64,000 nucleotides of DNA from Clostridium rhizosphaerae (GTDB lineage Bacteria; Bacillota; Clostridia; Clostridiales; Clostridiaceae), in the NCBI RefSeq assembly GCF_016765585.1, contig NZ_JAESWC010000018.1, forward strand, positions 372,001 through 436,000, given 5' to 3'. Below the pieces are notes generated by a model. That model saw only the letters and a program-made list of their open reading frames with translations. It was not told the origin of the DNA and ran no database searches. Shown piece after piece: positions 24,900 through 33,720 of the stretch; positions within the stretch are counted from its first letter, which is position 1; each line of letters opens with the position of its first letter. A program made the translations under genes and the position numbers.

Positions 24900-26330
24900 T
24901 TAAAGATCATAATACATTTCAAACTCAATTGGTGATGGTACTGGTATAACCTTCATTACTTCTTTATTATATTTAAACTTAATCCAAGTATTGATAAAAT
25001 GCTCATCAAATACTCCATTCTTAGTTAAGAATTCGTGATCTTTCTTTAATTCTTCTAAAGCCTCATCTAAGGACTTTGGAAGAGCTTCTATCTTGTTTCT
25101 TTCTTCTTCAGGCATATTAAACACATTAATATCAAATGGTCCATATCCTTCTTTGCTTGGATCTATCTTGTTTACTATACCATCAATACCTGCCATTAAT
25201 AGAGCTGAGTATGCAAGATATGGATTTGCAGTAGCATCAGATGGTCTAAACTCAAATCTAACCTTTGCAGGGTCTTTAATATAGCCAGGTATTCTTATAA
25301 CAGAACTTCTGTTTCCTGTTGCAAAACATACGGAAACTGGTGCTTCAAAGCCTGGAACTAATCTCTTGTAGGAGTTTGTTGATGGATTTGTAAAGCCTAA
25401 TAATGCTTTTGAATGTTTCAATATCCCGCCTATAAAGTACAAAGCTTCCTGGCTCATTTTTGAATAGCCATTTACATCATAGAATAAGTTTTCTCCATTT
25501 TTTCTTAGAAGCATATGAACATGCATACCGCTTCCCGCTTCACCAAATAAAGGCTTAGGCATAAATGTTGCTGTTTTTCCATGAGCAACAGCTTCATTCT
25601 TAATAACATATTTAGCCAGCATTGTCGAGTCAGCCATTTTTAGCATGTCGCCAAGTTCAACTTCAATCTCAAGCTGTCCTGCCGATCCTACCTCATGATG
25701 ATGATATTTTACCGGCACTCCCATTTCTTCAAGCTTTAATGTCATCTCGCTTCTTAAGTCATTGTTTAAATCATAAGGAAGACCTAGATGATAAGATTTT
25801 TGAAATGGTGCCTTGTATCCAAAGTTTTCTTCTTTGTAATTACTGTTCCATGGAGCCTGTTTTGAGTCAATAGTTACTTCCTGATGATGATTTCTTGTTT
25901 CATAACTTATGTGATCAAAAATGTAAAATTCAAATTCAGGTCCGATTACATATTCATCTGCAATGCCTAATTTTTTCAAATATTCTTCTGCTTTCTCAGC
26001 TATGTATCTTGGGTCACCACTGAATCTTCCGGCATTTTTTCCAATGGTATGAATATTTGCAACCATGCTTAGTGTTGGAATCTTGCAATAAGGATCAACA
26101 AATGCTGTACTCATATCTGGAATAAAGCACATATCAGAATTTTCTATAGTTGAATATCCATAACTTGAGCCGTCAAAGCCTATTCCTTCAGTAAACGTTT
26201 TCTCAGAAAGTCTTTCAGCTGGTATAGAGAGATGATTCCATCTTCCTGGTAAAGTAATTACTTTAAAATCGATTATTTTGATATTATTTTTTTGAATATA
26301 CTCTTTAAGTTCATTTAAGTTGTTAAACAT
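24900..26330 (-). CDS. glnA: Glutamine synthetase, type I
   Basis: GlnA makes glutamine from glutamate, ammonia and ATP. The 476-residue protein has IGFDGSSYGYSTIENSDM, YVIGPEFEFYIFD, YHHHEVGSAGQLEIE, FMPKPLFGEAGSGMHVHM, NPSTNSYKRLVPGFEAPV and FRPSDATANPYLAYSALLMA. The length and the extra segment around 150-190 resemble the GSI-beta subdivision. The tyrosine adenylylated in enteric enzymes (NLYDLP) is replaced by Phe404 (NVFNMP), so adenylylation control is absent. It has its own sigma-A promoter and runs into ptb with a 23-bp gap, apparently an operon. ATG at 26330 follows GGAGGG. Confidence 0.9.
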   Translation of the reverse strand: MFNNLNELKEYIQKNNIKIIDFKVITLPGRWNHLSIPAERLSEKTFTEGIGFDGSSYGYSTIENSDMCFIPDMSTAFVDPYCKIPTLSMVANIHTIGKNAGRFSGDPRYIAEKAEEYLKKLGIADEYVIGPEFEFYIFDHISYETRNHHQEVTIDSKQAPWNSNYKEENFGYKAPFQKSYHLGLPYDLNNDLRSEMTLKLEEMGVPVKYHHHEVGSAGQLEIEVELGDMLKMADSTMLAKYVIKNEAVAHGKTATFMPKPLFGEAGSGMHVHMLLRKNGENLFYDVNGYSKMSQEALYFIGGILKHSKALLGFTNPSTNSYKRLVPGFEAPVSVCFATGNRSSVIRIPGYIKDPAKVRFEFRPSDATANPYLAYSALLMAGIDGIVNKIDPSKEGYGPFDINVFNMPEEERNKIEALPKSLDEALEELKKDHEFLTKNGVFDEHFINTWIKFKYNKEVMKVIPVPSPIEFEMYYDL

Positions 26331-26378
26331 GTTAGTCCCTCCATTAAATTAATAAATATTGCATATATTCTTAATTTT

Positions 26379-26406
26379 AGTATAATACATGAATTATTTT
26401 TGTCAA
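26379..26406 (-). promoter_or_regulatory. Candidate sigma-A promoter for glnA
   Basis: A perfect TTGACA (26401-26406) and TATACT (26379-26384) are separated by 16 bp. The leader would be about 40 nt. I see no clear GlnR-type palindrome here. Confidence 0.7.
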
Positions 26407-26450
26407 CCTTCTTGTGCAAAGTGAAAGTATTATTTCATAAATATTTAAAA

Positions 26451-26471
26451 GGATGGGCTATAAACCCATCC
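26451..26471 (-). terminator. Terminator after the DUF523 gene
   Basis: A 7-bp GC-rich hairpin (GGATGGG paired with CCCATCC) is followed by TTTTAAAT on the minus strand, 2 bp after the stop. Confidence 0.75.
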
Positions 26472-26473
26472 AC

Positions 26474-26932
26474 TTAAGTATCTATATTTTCAATATCTTC
26501 TTCCGTATAAACTTTTATTCCGTTTCTACTTAAAAGTTCTGCAGTTACCCCATTACCAGAAATTTTTTCTCCGCTAAAGATCCCATTATATATTTTTCCA
26601 TAGCCGCAAGAAGGGCTTTTTGCTTTTAATATTGCATATTCAGCATTTATTTCCTTTGCGATTTTTAAAGTTTCATAAGCTCCCTTTAAAAAAGCATCAG
26701 TACCCTCATTTCCATCTGCAGATATTACCTTTGCTATTCCATCTAATACACCTGCTCCATCACCGCCAACTATTTCATGAGGCAGTCTAGGCGTACTCAT
26801 ACCGCCAAGCTGCTCAGGGCATACCAGTACAGCTTTTCCTTCCTTTAAAAGTTTAAGCGTAGTTTCATTTAAATTGCTTTTCCCATCATATCTTGTGTTT
26901 ATACCGCAAAGACACGCACTAACAATAATCAT
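26474..26932 (-). CDS. DUF523 (YbbK-like) family protein
   Basis: This small 152-residue protein has a cysteine-rich N-terminus (SACLCGINTRYDGKSN), VLVCPEQLGGMSTPR, and AILKAKSPSCGYGKIYNG, which are hallmarks of DUF523. The conserved Cys residues suggest metal or thiol chemistry, but no function is established to my knowledge. The start ATG at 26932 overlaps the mutS2 stop by 4 bp, so it is translationally coupled to mutS2. Confidence 0.8.
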   Translation of the reverse strand: MIIVSACLCGINTRYDGKSNLNETTLKLLKEGKAVLVCPEQLGGMSTPRLPHEIVGGDGAGVLDGIAKVISADGNEGTDAFLKGAYETLKIAKEINAEYAILKAKSPSCGYGKIYNGIFSGEKISGNGVTAELLSRNGIKVYTEEDIENIDT

Positions 26933-29289
26933 TTTAATTCCACCATTGTTACCCCGGTTCCACCTTCACCGTAAGCTCCTAATCTATAGCTTTTTACATG
27001 TGGATGCTTTCTAAGCATTTCATTTATTGCCTGCCTTAGTATTCCTGTACCTTTACCGTGAACTATAGTTACTTCATATAGCCCAGCTCTGTACGCATCA
27101 TCTAAATATTTATCTGTTGTATATATAGCCTCCTCAGAATCCATTCCCCTTAAATCAACTGAAGACGAAACTGCTTTTAAGTTCAAGCTTACTTCACGCT
27201 TTTTGATTTCTTTCTTTTCATCTTTAGTAAGCTTTGACAATCTTAAATCCTTAAGTTTAACACTAATTTTCATAATACCAGCTTGAACTTGTACTTCGCC
27301 CTTATTATCTGGCTTTGAAAGCACAATTACCTTTTGATTTAAAGAAGGTAAAAATACTTCCTGACCTTCTTTAACATCTTTAAGTGCCTCGCCATCTTCA
27401 TCATTTGCTTTATTCATTGAATCTTCAACATTTTCAAGCCTTGCTTTAAGTCTTTTTCTCTCTTCCTCAAGCTTTTGTCTTGCATCTGATGAATATCCAA
27501 GTCTTTCAAGCTCTCTCATGTTCTTCAATATTGTGTCTGCTTCTTCCTTTGCCTCTTTTACAACTCTTTTTGCCTCTCTCTGAGCATTAATTATTGCATT
27601 ATCGCGAGTTTTTTGGAAATTATAAAGCTTCTCTTCATATTTTTCTTTAAGCTTTGCCGCCTCATTTTTTAAACCTTCTGATATTCTGGCATCATTTTCA
27701 GCCTTAATGCTCTTCTCCTGAAGGCTCTGAATAAGTTCTTCAAATTTGAGAGTATCAGTAGATATATTTTCTCTAGCAGCAGAAATTATATATTCTGGAA
27801 GTCCCAGCCTTTTTGATATTTCAAAAGCATTAGATTTTCCCGGAACACCAATTAAAAGTCTGTAGGTTGGTCTTAAAGTTTCCACATCAAATTCTACAGA
27901 AGCATTTTCTACATTTGTAGTTTTGAGAGCATAACCTTTTAGTTCGCTATAATGAGTTGTTGCAACAATCCTTGTACCTCTAGCCCTCAAATTTTCTAAA
28001 ATAGACACAGCCAGGGCTGCCCCTTCAGTTGGATCTGTTCCTGCTCCAAGCTCATCAAATAATGCCAAAGATTTATCATCTGCTTCATGTATTATGTTTA
28101 CTATATTTTTCATATGTGAAGAAAAAGTAGATAAGCTTTGCTCTATACTCTGCTCATCACCAATATCTGCAAAAACTTCTTTAAAAAAGCTTACAGTAGA
28201 GTTTTCTCTTGCTGGAATCATAATTCCGCTTAATGCCATTAATTGAAGAAGTCCTACTGTTTTTAGCGTAACGGTTTTACCTCCTGTATTGGGACCTGTA
28301 ACTACAAGTGATGTAAACTCCCTTCCCAAATATATGCTGCTTGGAACAACTAGCTTTGGATCTATAAGCGGGTGTCTTGCTTCAATCAAATCAATTATCG
28401 CATTATCATTTACAGAAGGACATGTGCAATTATATTGACTTGCAAACTTTGCCTTAGCAAATATAAAATCAAGTTCCCAAACAATATTCGCATTATTTTT
28501 AACTACGGTAATATTATCATATACTTTTGAGGAAAGTTCACTTAGTATTCTTTCTATCTCTGCCTTTTCTTTAAGCATTAATTCTTTAATCTCATTATTC
28601 AGATTTACAAGGCTCATTGGCTCTATAAATAAAGTAGCACCTGAAGAACTCTGGTCATGCACAAGTCCTGGTACAGAGCCTTTATGTTCAGCTTTAACAG
28701 GAAGTACATATCTTTCTCCTCTTATTGTATATAAATTATCCTGTAAAAATTTTGAGTTTGACCTTATTAGTGAATTGACTTTATCCTTAATTGAGGCATT
28801 CTTATCTTTAAGACTTCTTCTTATATTATACAAGGTTGTGCTAGCCTTATCTGAAATTTCATCCTCACTTACAATTGCAAGAAGAATGTCGTCCTCAAGC
28901 TTTTTAAGAGGTACTAAGCCTTCGCAGATATCTTCAATCACTCTAAAAGCTTCTTCTTCCTCTCTTCTATTAACATATTCCTTAAATCTTCTGGCACATC
29001 TTAACAAGTTAGCAATTTTCAATAGCTGACCGGGCATTAAACTAGACCCTTTTTCAGCTCTGCTTATCCCCTCTCTTACATCATATAATCCTTCAAAGGG
29101 AGGGCTTCCCTTTTTAGCCAAAAGCATAAGTGCTTCTTTAGTTTCTTCAAGATGTTCTTTAACCTCATAAATATTATCATAAGGTTTTAAATCTTCTATA
29201 ATATCTTTTCCTGCACTGGTTTGCGTAAAGTTTTTAATTATGTCCTTGATTTTATAATACTCAAGTACTCTTAAGGCTTTCTCATTCAA
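26929..29289 (-). CDS. mutS2: MutS2 endonuclease/ATPase
   Basis: MutS2 acts on branched DNA and, in Bacillus, on collided ribosomes. The protein of about 786 residues has a clamp/core region, an ATPase domain with VVTGPNTGGKTVTLKT and FDELGAGTDPTEGAALAVS, a long coiled-coil region at about 500-620, a KOW-like segment, and a C-terminal Smr nuclease domain (VDLRGMDSEEA, then VTIVHGKGTGILR). The preferred start is TTG at 29289, which gives MNEKALRVLEYY and has GAGGAG 8 nt upstream. The frame is open to 29334, but that extension overlaps the preceding gene and is not family-like. It is coupled to the U32 gene upstream and DUF523 downstream. Confidence 0.92.
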   Translation of the reverse strand: MNEKALRVLEYYKIKDIIKNFTQTSAGKDIIEDLKPYDNIYEVKEHLEETKEALMLLAKKGSPPFEGLYDVREGISRAEKGSSLMPGQLLKIANLLRCARRFKEYVNRREEEEAFRVIEDICEGLVPLKKLEDDILLAIVSEDEISDKASTTLYNIRRSLKDKNASIKDKVNSLIRSNSKFLQDNLYTIRGERYVLPVKAEHKGSVPGLVHDQSSSGATLFIEPMSLVNLNNEIKELMLKEKAEIERILSELSSKVYDNITVVKNNANIVWELDFIFAKAKFASQYNCTCPSVNDNAIIDLIEARHPLIDPKLVVPSSIYLGREFTSLVVTGPNTGGKTVTLKTVGLLQLMALSGIMIPARENSTVSFFKEVFADIGDEQSIEQSLSTFSSHMKNIVNIIHEADDKSLALFDELGAGTDPTEGAALAVSILENLRARGTRIVATTHYSELKGYALKTTNVENASVEFDVETLRPTYRLLIGVPGKSNAFEISKRLGLPEYIISAARENISTDTLKFEELIQSLQEKSIKAENDARISEGLKNEAAKLKEKYEEKLYNFQKTRDNAIINAQREAKRVVKEAKEEADTILKNMRELERLGYSSDARQKLEEERKRLKARLENVEDSMNKANDEDGEALKDVKEGQEVFLPSLNQKVIVLSKPDNKGEVQVQAGIMKISVKLKDLRLSKLTKDEKKEIKKREVSLNLKAVSSSVDLRGMDSEEAIYTTDKYLDDAYRAGLYEVTIVHGKGTGILRQAINEMLRKHPHVKSYRLGAYGEGGTGVTMVELK

Positions 29290-29290
29290 A

Positions 29291-31642
29291 TTACTCAACT
29301 CCTCTTTTATAATGCCCCCTGGTGAAATTAACATATTCGCCCTGCCATTTTCCTTCTTTATAGGAACTTAAAACTTTTAAAGTTTCATCATAACCTTCAT
29401 CTATTAAGTCAATTCTAAATGACTTTAATCCGCTTTCCTTAATCTCCTTCAAATTAGGTATTAAGTTTGTAGCAACTGTATTATATATATAACTTCTGCA
29501 AAACTTATCTGTTCTTAATGGAAACTGCTCTTCTTTTCTATCCTTTAACAAGTAATCACCATTTTGGCAATTTTCACTGCATGTGCTGCAGCTGCTTTTT
29601 CCGCCAAATACACTTCCTATTGGGCAGTATTCGCTTATCATTAGCTCCTCTTTGCCATAGACTTTTATTTGAAGAGGCAGTTTAGTATTTTTTATAACTT
29701 CACTAATTTCTTTTTTATTAAGCTCTACACTTAAGGAAGCACCTTTTATATAATCACTATAAAAATTAGCTGCATAGCTGTTAAATATATTAAGTTTATA
29801 GCTTCCTATTATTGAAATCTTATCTTTATATCTGTTTATAATACCTAAATTACCTGTCACTATTCCTTTGATATATGGTATGAGCTTATCAATAGTACTG
29901 CAGATATAGTCATACTCTCCTTTAATAATATTAGGCACTTTTAGGTATATATTGTTATGGTCAAACCTTTTTATATGTTCTATACTTAAATCATTTTGTT
30001 TCTTAAATATATCTATAGCTATTGCTCCAATAATTCCGCTATCCTTTACCGCTTTGATTTGTTCTTCGCTGCTTACAACTATTAGAGTCTCTGATAATTT
30101 ATTTTCTTTATTCTCAAAAATATCATATTTTATATTATCAATAAACTTTCTTTTAAAGCTATTAATAATATGGTTCTCCAACTTATCTATGATCTCTCTT
30201 CGCACAGAATTTATAGCCGATACGGGCAAAAACCCATCTTCAAAACTTTCTATTTCTATATCTTCAAATTTAAGCGGAGTATCTCCGCTCTTTTTAAGAT
30301 TTTCTTTAAGCTTTTTGAGTTCAACTGGCTTTTTTAAAGCTTGTTGTACTACATCACCAACCGCAATAAACTCTTTATTATCAAATATAACCTTAACTGC
30401 GAACTCCTCATTTACTTTAAAATTAACATAAGCTGTAACATTAATCTTTTTCTCATTAATATTCCTGTAATAGCCTTCAAGTTCCTTAAGGAGACTTATA
30501 TCTGAGGTTTTATATAGCTCATCTCCTTCCTTATACTTAGAAGGCACAAGTTTAACCTTATCATTTCTATCAGCTTTTTCAATTTCAATACCATCTTTTA
30601 TTATTTTATTAACTGTAAAGCCTTCTTCTCCTATTCTTACTCCATCACCTACAGATACAGCTTCTCTAAGCTCTACTAAAGAATTTTTCAAAGCCTTACC
30701 CAAAACTATTCCAGTATTTTTGGGGAAATTATATGCCATCATATCTCTTCCTTTATTTCCAAAGAAATAAGCCTTTGAAAAGCCTTCTCTATTAAAAAGT
30801 TTTAAGAGTTTTTTATTTTCTTCTTCAAAATTAAAAGCTTTTTTCTCATATACACTATCTATGGCTCTTCTATATACATCTACTACCCCTGCAACATACT
30901 CTGGTCTTTTCATTCTTCCTTCAATTTTTAGGGAAGAGGTCGAGCTTTCTATTATTTTTTCAATATCCTCTAAGGTACAAATATCCTTAGGACTTAAAAT
31001 ATAAGCTGATTTTTCTTTATTGCTTTTTTTGTCTATAAGAGTATACGGAAGTCTGCAGGGCTGAGCACATCTTCCTCTATTTCCACTTCTTCCTCCAATC
31101 ATGCTGCTCATTAAGCACTGACCGGAATAGCATATACATAGAGCTCCGTGTATAAATATTTCTGTCTCCACACCTAAATCCTTTGATATATGCTTCACCT
31201 CATCTATAGAAAGTTCCCTGGAAAGTACTATTCTTTTAAAGCCAGCCTGCTTTAAAAAAATTGCTCCCTCACCATTATGCACTGTCATTTGTGTCGAAGC
31301 ATGAATCTCTAAGTCAGGAAAGTTTTTTCTTATTAAAGCTGAAAGACCTATATCTTGAATTATGAGTGCATCCACACCTGCCTTATATAAAAATCTTACA
31401 TATTCTATTGCTTCCTTTATTTCGTTTTCTTTTATAAGTGTATTTATCGTTATATATACTTTAACACCATTTAAATGGCAGTAATCAATTGCTTTTTCCA
31501 TATTTTCTTCATCAAAATTAGAGGCGTACGCTCTTGCAGAAAACTTGCTCCCGCCAAGATAAACAGCATCTGCTCCACTTTGTACAGCTGCATATAAGCT
31601 TTCCATACTTCCGCTTGGAGCTAAAAGTTCAATTTTATTCAT
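29291..31642 (-). CDS. Peptidase U32-family protein (RlhA-like, with DUF3656)
   Basis: This protein of about 783 residues has the U32 signature EIFIHGALCICYSGQCLMSS and a further Cys cluster GNRGRCAQPCRLPY. A DUF3656-like middle region and a C-terminal U32-like half follow (GKSSCSTCSENC, then DKFCRSYIYNT). Despite the peptidase name, relatives such as E. coli RlhA hydroxylate 23S rRNA cytidine, so an RNA-modifying role is plausible. The start is ATG at 31642 with AAAGGAG 5 nt before it; the longer frame to 31666 is unnecessary. It is preceded by a structured leader that shares a motif with the dapA leader. It runs straight into mutS2 (1-bp gap). Confidence 0.83.
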   Translation of the reverse strand: MNKIELLAPSGSMESLYAAVQSGADAVYLGGSKFSARAYASNFDEENMEKAIDYCHLNGVKVYITINTLIKENEIKEAIEYVRFLYKAGVDALIIQDIGLSALIRKNFPDLEIHASTQMTVHNGEGAIFLKQAGFKRIVLSRELSIDEVKHISKDLGVETEIFIHGALCICYSGQCLMSSMIGGRSGNRGRCAQPCRLPYTLIDKKSNKEKSAYILSPKDICTLEDIEKIIESSTSSLKIEGRMKRPEYVAGVVDVYRRAIDSVYEKKAFNFEEENKKLLKLFNREGFSKAYFFGNKGRDMMAYNFPKNTGIVLGKALKNSLVELREAVSVGDGVRIGEEGFTVNKIIKDGIEIEKADRNDKVKLVPSKYKEGDELYKTSDISLLKELEGYYRNINEKKINVTAYVNFKVNEEFAVKVIFDNKEFIAVGDVVQQALKKPVELKKLKENLKKSGDTPLKFEDIEIESFEDGFLPVSAINSVRREIIDKLENHIINSFKRKFIDNIKYDIFENKENKLSETLIVVSSEEQIKAVKDSGIIGAIAIDIFKKQNDLSIEHIKRFDHNNIYLKVPNIIKGEYDYICSTIDKLIPYIKGIVTGNLGIINRYKDKISIIGSYKLNIFNSYAANFYSDYIKGASLSVELNKKEISEVIKNTKLPLQIKVYGKEELMISEYCPIGSVFGGKSSCSTCSENCQNGDYLLKDRKEEQFPLRTDKFCRSYIYNTVATNLIPNLKEIKESGLKSFRIDLIDEGYDETLKVLSSYKEGKWQGEYVNFTRGHYKRGVE

Positions 31643-31647
31643 ATTTT

Positions 31648-31705
31648 CTCCTTTCAGTCGAAACACTGGGTAGTATATCTGCCCGCTTAGGGCTTAAACC
31701 TAAAT
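31648..31705 (-). promoter_or_regulatory. Structured leader of the U32 gene, two hairpins with a shared 13-nt tail
   Basis: In RNA sense there is a small hairpin (TTAGG paired with CCTAA), then CGGGCAG opening a second hairpin that closes with CCC, then CCCAGTGTTTCGA, then the AAAGGAG ribosome site. The same arrangement and the identical 13-nt tail occur before dapA. I do not recognise it as a named riboswitch. Confidence 0.5.
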
Positions 31706-31754
31706 AATCCTAACCTTTATTATACAATTTAAAATAATTATTTGCTACATAAAA

Positions 31755-31789
31755 AATAAGAATCAGGAGTATTCCTCCCAATTCTTATT
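31755..31789 (-). terminator. Terminator after the glycosyltransferase gene
   Basis: AATAAGAAT pairs with ATTCTTATT around an inner GGAG/CTCC stem, followed by a T-run on the minus strand, 3 bp after the stop. Confidence 0.8.
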
Positions 31790-31791
31790 CT

Positions 31792-32778
31792 TTACAATAA
31801 TTGCTTATAACTTTCATATAACTCTTCTATACATTTTTCCCAGCTGTAATTCCTTAAAACAAAGTTTTTAAGTTCACTGCTTTTCTTTTTTCTAAGCCCC
31901 TCATTTATTGATTCTAATATGCTGTTTTCCTCGTAAGGGTTAATATAAAGTGCCATATCCTTAAAATACTCCTTAGCGCTGCCCTCTTCGGTTGAAATAA
32001 TACTGCATCCAGAAGCAGCCGCTTCTAAAGAAGAAAGCCCTGGTATTTCCACAAAGCTTGGAAGCACATGCATCTTACAGAATCTATAAGCATTATATAT
32101 ATGATAACTGTCTAAAAATCCAAGATAAAGTACATTTTTGTATTTTATACATTCTTCATAGTAAGCTCTGTCATTTATCCTTCCAATTAAGACAAGACCA
32201 ATACCTATTTTTTCACAGGCTTTTGCTAAAGCAAGCTGGTTTTTTTGAGGAGTAATACGCGCTACACACAGTACATAGTTATTCAAATTATACCTTAACT
32301 TAAAATTGTAAAGAGGAGTTTCCTCATGTTCAATTTCTACTCCGTGGTGAACAATTTTAAAAGGTAAATTAGGACTAAAATCATTAGAAAGAAGCACTCT
32401 TTCAATATCACTATTTGGATATATCATTTTACAGCCTTTCAAAATCTCTTCTCTGTACAAGTTGCTTCTTTCTATAAGCTTTATATTTTCTGTTTCACTT
32501 TTGAAATAATAATACTTTTTAAGATTCCAATACATAGGAGTTACAACAATATTCTTTTTTTGTCTGTGTGCCTGCCTATAATATTTGTAGGTTTCACCCA
32601 TCCTTGTTAAATTAAAAAGATGAATTATATCGTAATTTGAATAATCAGTAATATATCCGTCATTAATATCTACATCCACACCTAATTTTCTTAAATACTT
32701 TGCAATCATAATAACATTTTTCGAATCTCCTGCAAAGCTTCTCATATAGTCTCCTCTTGTGCAAAGCAATACCTTCAT
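31792..32778 (-). CDS. GT-B fold glycosyltransferase (family 4-like)
   Basis: This 328-residue protein has the C-terminal glycosyltransferase group 1 domain. ARITPQKNQLALAKACE is in the donor-binding region, and VEIPGLSSLEAAASGCSII has the E-x7-E motif that contacts the sugar nucleotide. It is shorter than many GT4 enzymes but complete. The N-terminal acceptor domain starts MKVLLCTRGDYMRS. It is a single-gene unit with its own terminator, away from the glycan locus, so the acceptor is unknown. A role in a cell-surface glycan is the default inference. ATG at 32778 follows GGGGGAT. Confidence 0.82.
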   Translation of the reverse strand: MKVLLCTRGDYMRSFAGDSKNVIMIAKYLRKLGVDVDINDGYITDYSNYDIIHLFNLTRMGETYKYYRQAHRQKKNIVVTPMYWNLKKYYYFKSETENIKLIERSNLYREEILKGCKMIYPNSDIERVLLSNDFSPNLPFKIVHHGVEIEHEETPLYNFKLRYNLNNYVLCVARITPQKNQLALAKACEKIGIGLVLIGRINDRAYYEECIKYKNVLYLGFLDSYHIYNAYRFCKMHVLPSFVEIPGLSSLEAAASGCSIISTEEGSAKEYFKDMALYINPYEENSILESINEGLRKKKSSELKNFVLRNYSWEKCIEELYESYKQLL

Positions 32779-32885
32779 ACATTATCCCCCTACAATTATG
32801 CGTTTATATAGATTTCAAGGTAAATCCATATAGTTCTCTTTGAAATATAACTATGCACATAATAATTTCAATATAACGATTTTTT

Positions 32886-32945
32886 ATATTTATATAGAAA
32901 AAACCACATTTATGTTAATTAAATGTGATTTTTCCTATATAAATA
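32886..32945 (-). terminator. Very long hairpin terminator after zapA
   Basis: An imperfect stem of about 26 bp (ATTTATATAG outer arm; CACATTTA paired with TAAATGTG inner arm) starts 5 bp after the zapA stop. It is longer than usual terminators and AT-rich. Confidence 0.65.
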
Positions 32946-32950
32946 TAATT

Positions 32951-33544
32951 TTATTCTAAAGAAATCAATGGATTCTTCATCTTTTTTTCCTTTGCAAGAT
33001 CAATCCCTTTTTCAATGAGTTTATTCTGCAAATCCATAGTCTTATATTTATAAGACTGAAGCTGAAACTTTAATTCCTTGTTTTCGGTTCTTAAAGCTTT
33101 TGCTTCTGCTAAATATTCTTTCGCACTTTCTTGTGTGAGCTGCAGCTCTTTATCCATTTTTTTAACTTCAATTTCTTTTGCTTTAATTGCATCTATCTCA
33201 GTTTCATTATTTAACTTTGTTTGAAGTTCTGAATTATAATCTTCTAAGTACTCTAACTGCTTCCTTAAAGTATTTAACTCTTCCTTTAAACTTTTTTCAT
33301 TTTCAGATAGTTTATCCATCCTTTCTACAACTTCCTCATATGCTATATCATACTTAAACATTTCATCTGCTACATTAAGAGCTGTAAGGACAGCGGCTGA
33401 TGCTACACTTAGTTTGGAGTTTCCCTCAATTATTGCTTTTAGCTTTTTATCAACATATCTTGCAACCTTGTGTAAATATTCTTCGCTTTCTTCGCCTCTT
33501 AAATTATATTCCATTCCATTTATATTTACATTAATTATATTCAT
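32951..33544 (-). CDS. zapA: Cell division protein ZapA, with long coiled-coil tail
   Basis: ZapA binds FtsZ and stabilises the Z-ring. Residues 1-90 match the ZapA domain: VNINGMEYNLRGEESEEYLHK, then ASAAVLTALNVADEMFK. The rest, about 90-185, is a Glu/Lys-rich coiled coil. At 197 residues the protein is about twice the usual ZapA length because of this tail, an extension often seen in Clostridia. ATG at 33544 follows GAGGGTGG. It lies downstream of pheST but beyond a terminator. Confidence 0.85.
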   Translation of the reverse strand: MNIINVNINGMEYNLRGEESEEYLHKVARYVDKKLKAIIEGNSKLSVASAAVLTALNVADEMFKYDIAYEEVVERMDKLSENEKSLKEELNTLRKQLEYLEDYNSELQTKLNNETEIDAIKAKEIEVKKMDKELQLTQESAKEYLAEAKALRTENKELKFQLQSYKYKTMDLQNKLIEKGIDLAKEKKMKNPLISLE

Positions 33545-33677
33545 GGGGCCACCCTCTTATTATTTTCATAGAATTTAAATTCATTTTAACATAAATTCAC
33601 CCTATAGAGAACATTAATTTAACATTTTTTTGTATATTAATTTTATTTGTACCTGTTTAAGTATCACATAAACAAAA

Positions 33678-33714
33678 AATACTCCTAAAGCAAAGTCTTT
33701 GCTCTAGAAGTATT
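33678..33714 (-). terminator. Terminator after pheT
   Basis: An imperfect 15-bp hairpin (AATACTTCTAGAGCAAA paired with TTTGCTTTAGGAGTATT) is followed by T6 on the minus strand. Confidence 0.85.
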
Positions 33715-33720
33715 TTAAAA

